The notes under the pieces were generated by a model. The model saw only the letters and a program-made list of their open reading frames with translations. It was not told the DNA's origin and searched no databases. A DNA stretch of 64,000 nt, taken from assembly GCF_025024155.1 (NCBI RefSeq), contig NW_026251724.1:124001-188000 (forward strand). The letters are read 5' to 3'. How positions within the stretch are numbered: the stretch's first letter is position 1; the number at the start of each line of letters is the position of its first letter. This stretch comes from Gamsiella multidivaricata. Taxonomy: Eukaryota; Mortierellomycota; Mortierellomycetes; Mortierellales; Mortierellaceae. This document shows, piece by piece, positions 44,003 through 55,255 of this stretch. Made by a program: the position numbers and the translations under genes.

Positions 44003-44676
44003 CCTCTTTTGCTCTTTTTTATATTTGTATGCTTTTATAGTTTTGCTTGTAGTCTTCGGAAGGACCCTTGTCTTTGAGAGTAGGAATGAGTAGTTGCTGA
44101 TGAGGCGTTGCAGCGGGATGAGTAAAGGACGGCTTTGGTGCCGGGACTTTAGGCGCATTATGCGCATACTTTACTGTTTTAGTACTGTAGGTTTGACAGA
44201 AGAAGCGCGCGATACGACGCGATACGACGTGATTCGGCGTGCGCGAACTGCGGTCTTTACTTCCACGGCTGTAGGCTCACCCTGGAGACGACTATCGATC
44301 GCGCAACCGCCAACCTCGGCCGACCCCTGCTCATCGTTTCCTATGCTTCGTTTCTTTTGCGCCATATCGCAAAGGAGCAAAACGCGGGTAGAAAAAAAAA
44401 AAAAAAAAAAAAAAAGTATAGAAATAGATACATGTCATTTCCATCGGTCCCCAGGGACGCCTATAGCAAAATACCTGCGTGCCCTTGGTCCTCCTTTTTT
44501 TTTTTTTTGGTTTCTAGTGTTTCTGAAAGTCGGGTCTCATGTCTTCTGAGATATATATGATAGCTTCCGCCTTACAGCCCTACTTTCGCAGATTTTTTTT
44601 TAGTTGCGACCAATTAACCTTGGTATGTCAAGGGGTTATTGAACATAGTCAAAGGATACCACGAATTTCAAAATCT
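44003..44676. other. Intergenic region with palindrome and poly-A/T runs
   Basis: MsrA promoter plus the 3' flank of the methyltransferase gene. GCGCAT-T-ATGCGC (44153-44165) is a perfect palindrome about 150 bp upstream of the MsrA ATG, and related units GATACGACGC, GATACGACGT, GATTCGGCGT follow at about 44210-44240. A run of about 22 A ends at 44415 and a run of T lies near 44496-44507. No gene seen. Confidence 0.5.
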
Positions 44677-46175
44677 TTATTTCTGTGTTGCAGAAGTAAC
44701 TGGCGTCGCCGTTGTTCTCCTGGTCATTCGCGCTACTCCATATGGCTGTTCCTGGAACTCGACATCAAGTACGCTCTTGTCCAGCTATGTAGACCACACA
44801 AGGATATAAAAAAGATATTGCAAAAACATTTGATTCGTGTTAGAAACAAGGAAACCTATGTCGTACAGGAACAAAAAACACGATTATCTCGACTTACGAA
44901 TTCAACATGCCACCCTGTTGAAGGCCGAGATGCAATCTCAAAGAACCGTTCCTCGCCTAGCCCACGCTGTTTCCAGAGCAAGACAACGACCGTTTGTTCA
45001 TCCGAGAACTGAGTGATCGTCTTGAGGAGTGCCCGATGGAACTGTGGCAAGTACAATATTTCGGAGCAAAGAATGTATGAGAATGGACCCTGGAACGTGA
45101 CACTCTCCGGAAGCGTAGGCGAACCCCTATAGAGTATAAACAGTAAAGAGAGGCACTGGCGTTAAGAAATAGGGTGGTGTGGCTCGCAGAAGTGAGGCAA
45201 CGCGCATAGTTCAAATGCACCGGGAGTAAGAGCGAGAAAGGTGTGCGTCCTTCTTGACCCGATACTTTACCAGTCAAGAGGCGCGACCTGCAGGTTTTCG
45301 CTCTTGAGTTCTGTTGTTTTCAGTCGATCCCGCCGTCTTCTCAGGAACGAAGCCCCATGCCGTGTTTCAGGGGCTGCTGCACCAGCCTCTTCTTGAATGG
45401 CCTGTTGACGTTCAAGGGCGATCCTTAAGGCGTTTGTGGATGTATTTCTTGCCACATGCTCCGTATGGGGCCCTGCCAGATCTGTTGCCAGTACATTTTC
45501 GGCACCTTATGGAGCAAAAAACACACATAAAACGATGCAGCAAACAGGTTAAGGCGATTATGTAGGTGAATCACTCGAAAAGTGAGCATCTGCTTTAGTG
45601 GTTATCCGCTCGACTCACATTGTAATACAACATACCAAGCAACCATGCAACGATGCTAACAAGTCCTGTTCCAGACCCTAGCTCGAGGCACGTCTTTCCT
45701 TGCAGATCTTTGATATGAGACTCTAGGTATTTTGACATGAGGTATGCCTACATTGGAAGTTTTGATAGTTGAATGTGAGTAGTTCTGAACTGCGAAAAGA
45801 TCAATTGAGAATAATGTTCATAAGATACTTACGCCATCCCAAACGACGTTGCCGGTGTTTTGGTCAATGGTAACTTTTTCATCGAGACGCTGGTGAATGA
45901 ATACTGCAGTGAAGGAGTAAAAAGGGGATAAGGGGAAGCGATAGGCGACCTTTAATTGAGTAGACCATGCACGATGCGTCCTATGTCCATGGAGCTCCCA
46001 TTGTCTTTCTGTACATACTTGAGTGTCCCTGGAAGACAAAGAGCCGTTCGGGGCTGCGGTTGTTGGCGTATACGTTGCAATATTTCCATGGGATAAGGTC
46101 CGTTGTCCCAGAGTCTTGTCTTTGTCCCTGTCCCTCTCCCTGTTCTTGCTCCTGTTCCTGACTGGATGATGCCAT
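44677..46175 (-). CDS. METTL21-type protein methyltransferase
   Basis: Seven-beta-strand SAM-dependent methyltransferase of the family-16 group (METTL21/22, yeast EFMs), which methylate Lys on chaperones and elongation factors. Exons 46175-46019, 45903-45833, 45747-45636, 45505-45271, 45126-44898 and 44784-44677 join in phase to 303 residues. Landmarks: IHQRLDEKVTIDQNTGNVVWDGAYLMSKYLE (across a junction), SAM motif I LELGSGTG (about 97-104), motif post-I VLATDLAG, a charged insertion (FLRRRRDRLK), then LDWGSPTLP and CSEILYLPQF. The family signature DxxY reads Glu-Ile-Leu-Tyr here. The N-terminus is Gln/Glu-rich. Which substrate is modified cannot be told. It shares a 346-bp divergent promoter with the alkaline phosphatase gene. 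Confidence 0.8.
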
Positions 46176-46521
46176 GGGTAGGATGGAATTGAGCTGGAAA
46201 CGATGAAGAACTGATCAGCTTGGGAGAGGAGCTAGTTCGAAGAGCCGAGTGGCTTTGTGCATGTGTAATGGTTGGCACTTTGATGTGGCCTGTGCTCTAG
46301 TCCAAGTCGAAAGCGTGGGCCGTACCTGAGCAATTGGACAAGGCTACCATGGGACGCGTATGGGAATATAAAAAGACGCCACCAAAAATATACATCGCCA
46401 CATCAGAGGAATCGTAAGCAGTTCCCGCGGGATAAAGATCCTCTGTCTCCTTACACATCCAACCAGCCTCTTTCATCTTTCTTCCCTCCCTCAAGCAAGG
46501 ACCAAGCATCGATCATCAGCC
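46176..46521. promoter_or_regulatory. Divergent promoter: methyltransferase and alkaline phosphatase
   Basis: 346 bp between divergent ATGs. A TATA-like element (AATATAAAAAG, about 46365-46375) lies some 150 bp upstream of the phosphatase ATG. I saw no CACGTG Pho4-type site. Confidence 0.5.
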
Positions 46522-48692
46522 ATGTCTGCGCACGAAACCTCACGGCTGCTGCCCGACCAGAACCCCGACGATATCTTTGATGCCGGTACAGCCAACCCTT
46601 CATTGGCAATCCTGTCCATGTACTCCGTCTCTGCTACAATGTGCTAACCTATCTCAATGCTCATCCTCTATTTGTAACCCATAGACGAACTCGCATTGCT
46701 GAGACATGAAGAAAACAAGCAGATCCGCAGGGTACAGTTATCCGAATGACATCCCCTCAATTGCTCGTTCGCGTCTGCTTAAACGACCAAGTGTTCTCAC
46801 GCTGTTTTCGTACCGGCTACATGGGGGGGATTACAATAGGAACGAAAGCGTATGATGCTCTGTCTGGGCCTGGCTATCATCTTGACCTCGTCGGCCGTGG
46901 CATTCACATTCTTCTTTGCCAAAAAGTCCTTGGGTAAGTCCTTTATTCGCGGTCGAATTGCAAAGCGGAACTCGTGTCGGTGTGAAATGGGAAATTTCCT
47001 GCAATGTTAACATGAATGCCACGATTCCATTCCATCATGAACAGGAAGAAGTCGTAATGTGATCATGATGGTCTCTGACGGGTTCGGACCGGCCTCTCAG
47101 ACCTATGCTCGGTCCTATTTCCAATATGTTCACAACTTGACCGAGGGATACATGTCGCCGCTGGATAAGATCCTCGTCGGCTCTTCGAGAACCAGGAGCA
47201 GCGATTCATTAATCACAGACTCTGCCGCCGGTGCCACAGCCTTCTCATGCGCTATAAAGACCTACAATGCTGCCATTGGGGGTAAGACGTGCTCTTTCGT
47301 GAGAATCTTGACGTGGGAATCTTGATGTGATAATGATACCGTCAACAGAAAAACTGGGCTAGAAGAACTATTACCTGGGTGTTGCTCTTCCCGTCCATGC
47401 TTACAAGCACTGCTCTTGCGCGAACTACACCCCATTCGCCATTGAACATCTTGTACCACACCCTGCTCTTACCGCACTTGATAATTAACCCTATGTTTTT
47501 TTTTTTTTTTTTTTTTTTTTTTAATCCATGCGATATAGTGGACCCGGAAGGAGTCCCCTGTGGAACGATCCTGGAAGCCGCCAAGCACCTGGACATGTTG
47601 ACAGGTCTCGTTGTCACCAGCCGAGTCACCCACGCCACTCCCGCAGCCTTCTCCGCACATGTAGTCCACCGCGACATGGAGTCCGAGATTGCAGAGCAAC
47701 AGATTGGAGATTATGTGCTGAAGCGCCAGGTTGATCTGCTGATGGGAGGTGGACGATGCTTCTTCTTGCCCAACACAACTGAGGGTGGATGCCGTCAGGA
47801 TAGCCGAGACCTGATCAAGGAGAGCGCGAATCTTGGTTGGAAGGAGGTGATGCTGACTCGAAAGGACTTTGACACTCTAGATGCAGAGGACACAGGTATT
47901 CCCCTCCCGGCCTTGGGATTATTCAACCATGACCATATGAATTATGAAATCGATCGCGACCCCAAACAGGAGCCCTCGCTCGTAGAGATGACGATTGCGG
48001 CACTCAAGGCCCTTCAGGGAAACGCAAAACCCAACCAGGGGTTCTTTTTGATGATCGAGGGCAGCCGCATTGACATGGCAGCGCATAACAACGATCCCGT
48101 TGCACATGCGTACGATATCATTCAGTACTACGAGACTGTCAAGGCGGTACGCGAGTTTGTTTCGAAGAACCCGGACACGCTCTTGATCTCAACAAGCGAC
48201 CATGAGACGGGCGGATTCACACTCGGGCTCCAGCCAGATCCAAGGACGTACCCAGACTATCTTTGGAGGCCAGATGTCATCAAGAAGGCGCACGATGCCA
48301 AGGGCCATGCTTCGACCGAGCTCTTGACCAAGAAGCTGGTCGAGTATCAGGTTCAGGACACCAAGCGCCGACAGGAATTTGTCAAGACCGAGATCTTGCA
48401 GAATGGTTTGGGCATCACGGACGCGACCGACAAGGAGATTTCCTTCTTGGCAGACCCCCAAGCCCTGCCAAGCGACATCTTGACCTTCCTTGGACATGCG
48501 ATCAGTTACCGCGCCAATCTCGGATGGACCACCATCGGCCACACTGGAGTGGATGTCAATTTGTATGCAGACGGTGATAGCGACGGCTACAAGGATCTCA
48601 GGGGCAACCACGAGAACACGGACATCGGTACTGCTATGATTAAGTACCTGAATGTCGACTTGAACTACATCACCAGGAAACTCGCCAAGTAA
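46522..48692 (+). CDS. PHO8: Vacuolar-type alkaline phosphatase (Pho8 family)
   Basis: Zn/Mg-dependent alkaline phosphatase; the yeast homologue Pho8 is a type II vacuolar membrane enzyme. Exons 46522-46585, 46685-46731, 46849-46933, 47045-47281 and 47539-48692 join in phase to 528 residues. A short cytoplasmic tail with an acidic dileucine-like start (SRLLPDQ) precedes one membrane helix (MLCLGLAIILTSSAVAFTFF). Catalytic features: metal-binding Asp in VIMMVSDGFG, nucleophile Ser in DSAAGATAF, TSRVTHATPA, LMGGGRCFF, FFLMIEGSRIDMAAH, and SDHETGGFTLG. The only odd point is TAA stop context: the last codons read AAG TAAGTAACG, so the stop overlaps a donor-like sequence, but the length is right without another exon. 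Intron 4 holds a run of 27 T. Confidence 0.93.
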
Positions 48693-49094
48693 GTAACGAC
48701 GTCTTTTTTCCACTGTTTGTTCTGCGATACAGCACATGCATTGTGTAGGTGGTATTGACAACTGTTCGCACTGGTTGGTCATCTCTATAGGGACTCTGAA
48801 AAGTGGTTTAAACCTAAGCGCGGATTCTGGGGTACCTACGCTGGCCGCAGTGCGCATCAGGAGACTGGCCACTAGGACCATAATAATATCTTTCCATAAA
48901 ATATTTCGCTGCACAGCGTGAAGAGATCGTCACTCTGATCCATGCCTTTCTATAGACTGCTAACAAGCGGTTATAGTGATCCCAACATATGCCATCCAAT
49001 CACAATAAAAAAGCGGACAAAGCTTTCGTTTTCATGATTTCTTTTTCATGATTTCTTTATTACGGAAATTGAATGGATACGTGCGGAAGGATAC
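48693..49094. other. Convergent intergenic region
   Basis: Between the stops of the phosphatase and the kinase genes. A short direct repeat (TTTTCATGATTTCTTT, twice) lies at about 49029-49058. Nothing else seen. Confidence 0.5.
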
Positions 49095-51708
49095 TCACTG
49101 CCCTGTGCCGCCGCCTCCGCCACCACTGCTTGCTTCGCGTCTTCGAATTTCTTCAAAATAAGGATCTATGGATCAAACAAAGAGCAGCCCGGTCAGATTT
49201 ATAGGTTCAGTTTTCGATCTGCTCATGATTTGCTTAAGGACAACATAACAAAATGAAAAGAGCCCAAGGAGAACTTACGAGCAAGCGCAGCTTCCGCTGA
49301 TATCCTCCTGTCAGGATTGTATGTTACAAGGCGCTAAAATAAATGAATGCACATTTGTAGAAACACAGGGGCAGTCATCATTACCAATAGAAAAGTAAAG
49401 GAGAGAAAAAAAAAGTGAGTTACAAACACAGAAAAATGGCGGATCAAACGACAAAAGAGAATTTCTCTCCGCCAAAGGTTTCGCCCACGTTTCCTTGTCG
49501 TTGGTCTCTTTTTTCCTTTTCCTTTTCCTTTTTTTTTTTTTTTTTTAGCGCTTTTCGGTGTGATCATGCTGCCTGACTTTGAAGTGCGAGTACAACGCAA
49601 GCACAACGAGAGTCAACCAAACATCAACTCGTGCTTTTTCTCCCTCTTTCCTTCCTTTTCCTCGTTGTACATTCTAATCGATTGTCCTTAATGCGTTATC
49701 CTGTTGTCGTGCTTTGATTTGTCTGCTTTTCTCTGCAACTGCTCTGACATTGATCTTGTGATTTCCGTCTCGTGTCCTTGTAATCCTGCGCTTCCCCTTG
49801 TAAATCCTTTTTTTTTTTTGGTATATTCGCCGCCCTCTGGCCATGGATAGCAGAGTTTGCAACAGGAGCAAAAGTGATTCGTGGCAACTTACAGCAAGCA
49901 AATCGATGCCAGCCGCGTCCAGCTTCGGGACCAAGTTCTCAAGTGGGATAGGGTTGTAGACTGGAAAGTCTGATCGATACTCAGGTAACCTCGACACACT
50001 AGGCCATGTCTCTTCTGTTGGTGTCCCCAAAATCTTGAAGATCTTGAGCAATTGATCCTTGACTGAGGATCCGGGGAATAAAGGACGACCAGAAGCCATT
50101 TCCGCAAAAATACATCCTGCAGACCAGATATCGATCGAGGTCGAGTACTGCTTCGAGCCCATCAACACGTCCGGCGCCCTGTACCACAGCGTCACGACCT
50201 ATAATATCGAGCGATACAATATAAAGGAATGAATAGGTTGACGTTAGCACGAAGGTTGTCTTTTTTTGTGACACTCATACGTTCTTTGTAAACAATCATG
50301 CAAATTCCAGTTATCAATTCAACCAAGGCTGTAAAGAGGCACCCCCACAAAATTTTGCCGTCCAATGGTTCCTGCTTTTTTGTTGGTAAGAAAAATGCTA
50401 GTTTGTACCTCGTGGGAGTAACTCCTGACAGGGATACCGAATGCTCGCGCGAGTCCAAAGTCTCCCAACTTTAGATCGCCCTTCTTGTTGATCAGCAAGT
50501 TTTGCGGCTTCAAGTCCTAACAATCATAGCAATGAGGGATAGCAGAATATAGAATCAGCGATCCAACAATGATAATCCATATATATATAACCAACAAGAA
50601 ACGCATGGGACTCAGATTAGACCATACTCGATGCAGGACTCGGTGTTCGTGGCAGTATGCGATTCCCTTCAACAGCTGGTACATTAATTGCTAGTAGGAC
50701 ACAAGACATTGAGTCACTGTTGAGTATACGATGGGTAACAGCAAATTCAATCACCCGAGGTGAGCTAGTATACATTGTACCTTTATCGTCAAGACATCAA
50801 TATCCCCGCTGTATGTGTCGAGGAACTTTTTCAGGTCCGAGTCCAGGAATTCAAACACGAGCGTCAACTTTTTCTCTGTGTGCAATACATCGTACAGTCT
50901 ATCATGAGACAAGGAAGAAAAAAAAAATGTGAGGATACACATGGGCATGGCAATTGAATGCCAGTAACTAAAACACTGTGGAAAAAGTAGCTTTACCGGA
51001 CAATGTTGTTCTGCTTGAGCTCCTTGAGTAGTGAGATCTCGCGGATTGCGGTACATGGCACCTGGAAGAGGCGGTTGATAACAAACAAGAAGTATCAGCA
51101 TCCAGCATCCAGTGGGTATCGAATTGGATCGGGAAGACCCTCAATATTCAGGTCACGTACTCCTTCTTCTTCGTTGTCCAGCCGGATTCTCTTCAGAGCC
51201 ACAACGTCATTCGTTTCTCGGTTCTGAGCCTTGTAGACAATGCCGTACGTTCCTGAATCCGCAAGGTCCACGCGGATCAATAGCCAGGAGGCGGGAAAAT
51301 AGGGCAATGATATGAAACAGCAGGCAAGAGAGAGAGGTGAGTGATATTATCCCATGGAATCGTTTGTCGAGGCAACTCATTCAGCGTCGAGATGGACAAC
51401 TCCATGCTGATCGACTCAACAGCCACTTCCGCGTTTGAAGTCGCTTCCTGCAGCAGAACCACTCTGAATCTCAGTTTCGAGTTGTCTAGTCCGTCTCGTG
51501 GCTGATCGTCCTCGACACTCATTTCACAAAAGTGATGGCGCATGTCCTGGCAAATGTACCAACGGGGTTTGAGAAAAACGGTACCTTCACCCAACTTCTC
51601 GATTTTCTAGAAGATAGAAGACAGAATTACGTGGCATTAGTGTCCACTCAGACCAAGGGTCTATTAACGAATGCCATTGTGTTCCCCATGTACCTGATAT
51701 TTATCCAT
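49095..51708 (-). CDS. Cyclin-dependent kinase, CDK5/Pho85 type with PCTAIRE helix
   Basis: Ten exons: 51708-51694, 51606-51585, 51252-51161, 51061-50997, 50898-50781, 50690-50628, 50516-50409, 50198-49893, 49333-49279 and 49165-49095, joining in phase to 304 residues. Kinase motifs are complete: [20 protein letters not shown], cyclin-binding helix PCTAIRE, LHRDLKPQN, GDFGLAR, T-loop [12 protein letters not shown] with Ser at the CDK5 Ser159 position, [20 protein letters not shown], and HPYF at the end. Overall it is closest to CDK5/Pho85 ([35 protein letters not shown]), which in fungi controls phosphate sensing, glycogen and polarity. The C-terminus is Gly-rich. The first two exons are only 15 and 22 nt. 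Stop is TGA. Confidence 0.92.
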
Positions 51709-53221
51709 GAAATGTATATTAGGGATGTATAGCGGTCAAGGAACGTTCAAGATGAATATAAAAAAAAAAGGAAACTGGAGGATCTCAGAAAAAGAACAAA
51801 GGGTTGATGGCAGGAAACGAATGAGCACTGAGTTGGAAGTAAACAAAACGAACAAGATCGCTTCTGATCCTTGTCCCGTGGAGTGAAAGTAAAAAATCAA
51901 TAGGGGATTCTTGTTAGTGGGTAAAAGGGAAGGAGAAGAGGAAGTAAAGAGTGAATGGTTTAAATTGGTTTACTGCTCCTTCCCCTTATAGCTGCATGCA
52001 TCCTCTCGGCTACGATCTGCTTAATACAGACATAGACTAGCCTACTGTGCCCTACAGAGGCTATAGCCCCTCCAGCGTCCGCGCTCTTTTTGTGTTCCTG
52101 CTCCCTCTCATTGTTGTTGCTGACCAATTGTTGATTGTTTGGTCACTGCCGGCACAACGGATTGTTCTCTTGCTTCATTTCACCCTCACTGGCAGTCGGC
52201 AAACGAGATCCAGATATTAATATAATCAAAATAACAATGAGATGGATCACTTGGATCTTCTCCCTATTCCTCATGGGACTGCACTCGCTTCCTATTTTTC
52301 CTTCGTTTGCTCGTTTGTTGTCGCCTGTAACATTTGGTCGCATACCACAGGATTGAGAGCAAAACAATATGCATGCATCGCATCTAATAGTGCGTTCACT
52401 CCTTTGCGTCCGGTGTCCTTCTGCATGCGTGTTTTCCTGGTGTGGATGGGGCACAAAACTCACACGATCATTCCAAATCTGCTCTCGATGATGTCGCGCA
52501 GCCTCGGACTTTTTTTTGATGCTGCTGTCCTCTTCCATCTCATTCCTTCAGTTGAACAAAAGGTATCATACGATATCAACCCACGGATGCAGGAAGCCCT
52601 CGCATGTACTCTTTGATTTTTACCGCTGTCGATCTAGCCGAGGATAACTTATACCGCCGTATATAATGTGGATAATGTGGCCAATTGAAAACGCGCCTTG
52701 TGTCCTTGCATCTTTGTCTCCAACCGCTTCCGAGGCGCTGAACAGAGAGATAACGATACAGAAAAAAAAACATACACCCAAGGAAGGTGGAGAATGCGAA
52801 CATAATAAAAAAAACAGCGCAAAAGGTCATCATAAGAAGTGAGCACTCAGCGCGTGTGGCGTGCCACCTTGTGCGACCAAGACCTTTGTCCATCTCACGG
52901 TTTACTATCCAATGAGGGTTGGCTGAAAATAATTTGCTCCGCTTGCTCTTAGCTTCCATGCGGCATTGTTGACCCTGTCAACTCATATTGTAGCATGGTA
53001 TCCTGGCCATTGAACGGGTCACGACCCCGATCGATACGTCAACAGCGTGCGAGAGCAATTGAGTCGGTGCATTTGATTTGCTGGTAGCACGAATAACCTT
53101 TTCACCCCTGCTGGACTTTGCTTACTACACGTCACTTCGTGTGCACTGTGTTGTTCCTCTTCCAAGCTCATTCCTACATCCCAAAAAAGAAGAACCAACA
53201 AGAACCTGGGGAAATAGAACC
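51709..53221. other. Divergent intergenic region, kinase and CutC promoters
   Basis: 1.5 kb between divergent start codons. Frames at 52140-52960 on both strands are open for 70-130 codons, but overlap antisense and show no family likeness or splice signals. I see no defined element. Confidence 0.45.
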
Positions 53222-54929
53222 ATGGCACCAATTTTTGAAGTGAGTGCGAAAGAGGAATGTTCAGTTATGTCTCAGTATTGGAGACATGCTGCTCATTCAT
53301 GTGAATAGCGATGACTCGATGAACAGAAGTTGATCTCTGTGCCCTGCACAATGATAGGTTTGCCTGGATAGTGTGGCCTCGGCCATTATTGCAGGTACTG
53401 CCTCGATTACTTTAATTGAGGATGGGCTCGTTTAGTGTAATAACGTGCGTGTTCTTAATCTTCAACCGAGCTCATACATAATCCAAACCACCTAGAGAGG
53501 ACTGGAGGAAAGAGAATTGAGCTGTGCGCGGGGCTCATGGAAGGTGGTATCACGCCTTCGGCAGGTAAAACGCGATTGACTGATATCTTTACCCTTTGGG
53601 ATTTAGATTTCCAACTTGTCAGGCATGCTGATCTAACAGATACCTCTCCTCTCCTCCTCGCTCGCTCTCCTTCTCATTATTCCCTCACGCCGTTTGCTTG
53701 TGAATGTGATCTGTAAACTAGGACTGATCTCCACCGTGAAAGCGAAAACCTCGCTCCCAGTCATGGTAGCAATTAAATTAATCAAAGAGCGGGAATCCTG
53801 CACTGCTTTTTGAAAGGCGGGCGCGGTATTCATCCTTTTTTTTCTTTTTCTTTTTTTTTTTTGTTATTCAGGTAATGATCCGCCCCAGGTAAATGTTGCA
53901 AAATGCTCGTGCTCTTCCCGCATCGCGTGATCTTTTTGATTCAAAAGATCCTGGATACCGACCGACAACATCCCACAACATCCCACAACGGCAATCTCAT
54001 AGAGGAGGCGACTTTTGTTACGATGATGATGAGTTCGAGGCCATGTTGCAGGACATCAAGGTAGATTATCAACTGCATACGCTGCTGCTCGGCAAGTATT
54101 CCGGACAGTCTAAATATCATCAGATCTCCTTTTTTTTTAATCCTCCTCTTCACTATCAGTTTTGCCATTCGCTGAAAATAGAGGGCGTCGTCTTTGGAGT
54201 TCTCTTACCTGACGGCTCAGTAGACAAGGTCCGTGTGAAAAGGTACATAACACCAAAGAGATCTATTTATGACATTCCAGTCAAGTCCCAAAGGCACTGT
54301 GTTAATCGCTCCGAATCTATTAATATAGACTAGTTGAAGCCGCACATCCAATGCTAGGTAAGGGTTTCTCTTGCCAAAGATCGGTATGCGTGATCATATA
54401 TGGAAGGACGATCAAATCCTAAAGAAAACCATCAACGTTTGTAGTCACATTCCACCGCGCATTTGACATGGTCAAGGACCCTTTCCAGGCACTTGAAGAC
54501 ATTATCGCCATCGGTGGAATCCAAAGAATTCTCACCAGCGGATGCGAACGCTCTGCGTACGAGGGTCTTGACATGCTTGTCGAGCTGTTCAAGCGGGCCA
54601 ATGGCAGGATTATCATCATGCCAGGAGCTGGTAAGCCATCATGCGCAGTTTTTTCATCCGCCGTCAAAAGACAGCAAAATATTACTCATTCTGCACTGAC
54701 TTTGGCGCTCCAATGTCTCTATTATATAGGTATCACTGATCGGAACGTGAACAAGATTGTATCGGCAACAGGCGCGTCTGAAATACATGTGGGTGCTGGA
54801 GGCACCAAAGAATCTAGGATGGAGTTCAGGAACCCGTACTGCTCTATGGGGTACGCCATATCTGCTCCAGAGTACTCGCTCAAGGTCACGAGTGAGGGCA
54901 AACTTGGGGGTATTATTCAAAAGTTCTAG
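53222..54929 (+). CDS. Copper homeostasis protein CutC
   Basis: CutC family TIM-barrel protein linked to copper homeostasis; the biochemical role is not settled. Ten exons: 53222-53239, 53358-53394, 53496-53564, 53722-53765, 53872-53888, 54003-54060, 54160-54242, 54329-54357, 54445-54630 and 54730-54929, all in phase, giving 246 residues, the normal length. Hallmarks in order: FEVCLDSVASA, GGKRIELCAGLMEGGITPSA, VMIRPRGGDFCYDDDEFEAM, EGVVFGVLLPDGSVD, VTFHRAFDMV, RILTSG, RIIIMPGAGI and SEIHVGA. Several exons are tiny (18, 17 and 29 nt). Residues that normally precede EGVVFGVL (a helix with LGADG) read FCHSLKIEG, so the exon 7 acceptor is the least certain junction. Confidence 0.9.
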
Positions 54930-55255
54930 GTAGTGCCTATATTCCTTCTTATTTGTACGATCACTTAGGAGAGAGAATTTTCATTTGGGTGGTCATAATC
55001 ATAAAGTGAGTTCAGACTATTGCATATTTGCCGTCTACATGAGGTTCTTCGCCTTACACGCCTTCATTATGCTTGAGGCACGGAAAGCTGATGCTTTATC
55101 GGACAAAAAAGCTGGAATACTGATTATAATGAGGGGATGGGATATAAGCAGTGCTCATTAAGGATAGCAGCGCTGCCAAGGCTACAAAACTACAAAATAA
55201 TGCTTCGATATGAAGAATTGACTCTTGCGACATGAATGTGACAGAGCGATATCTC
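54930..55255. other. Convergent intergenic region
   Basis: Between the stops of CutC and the phospholipase gene. Nothing seen beyond presumed 3' UTRs. Confidence 0.5.

Noticed and set aside
52143..52959. Overlapping ORFs on both strands upstream of the kinase
   Set aside because: No family likeness, no splice logic, similar openness on both strands; treated as intergenic.
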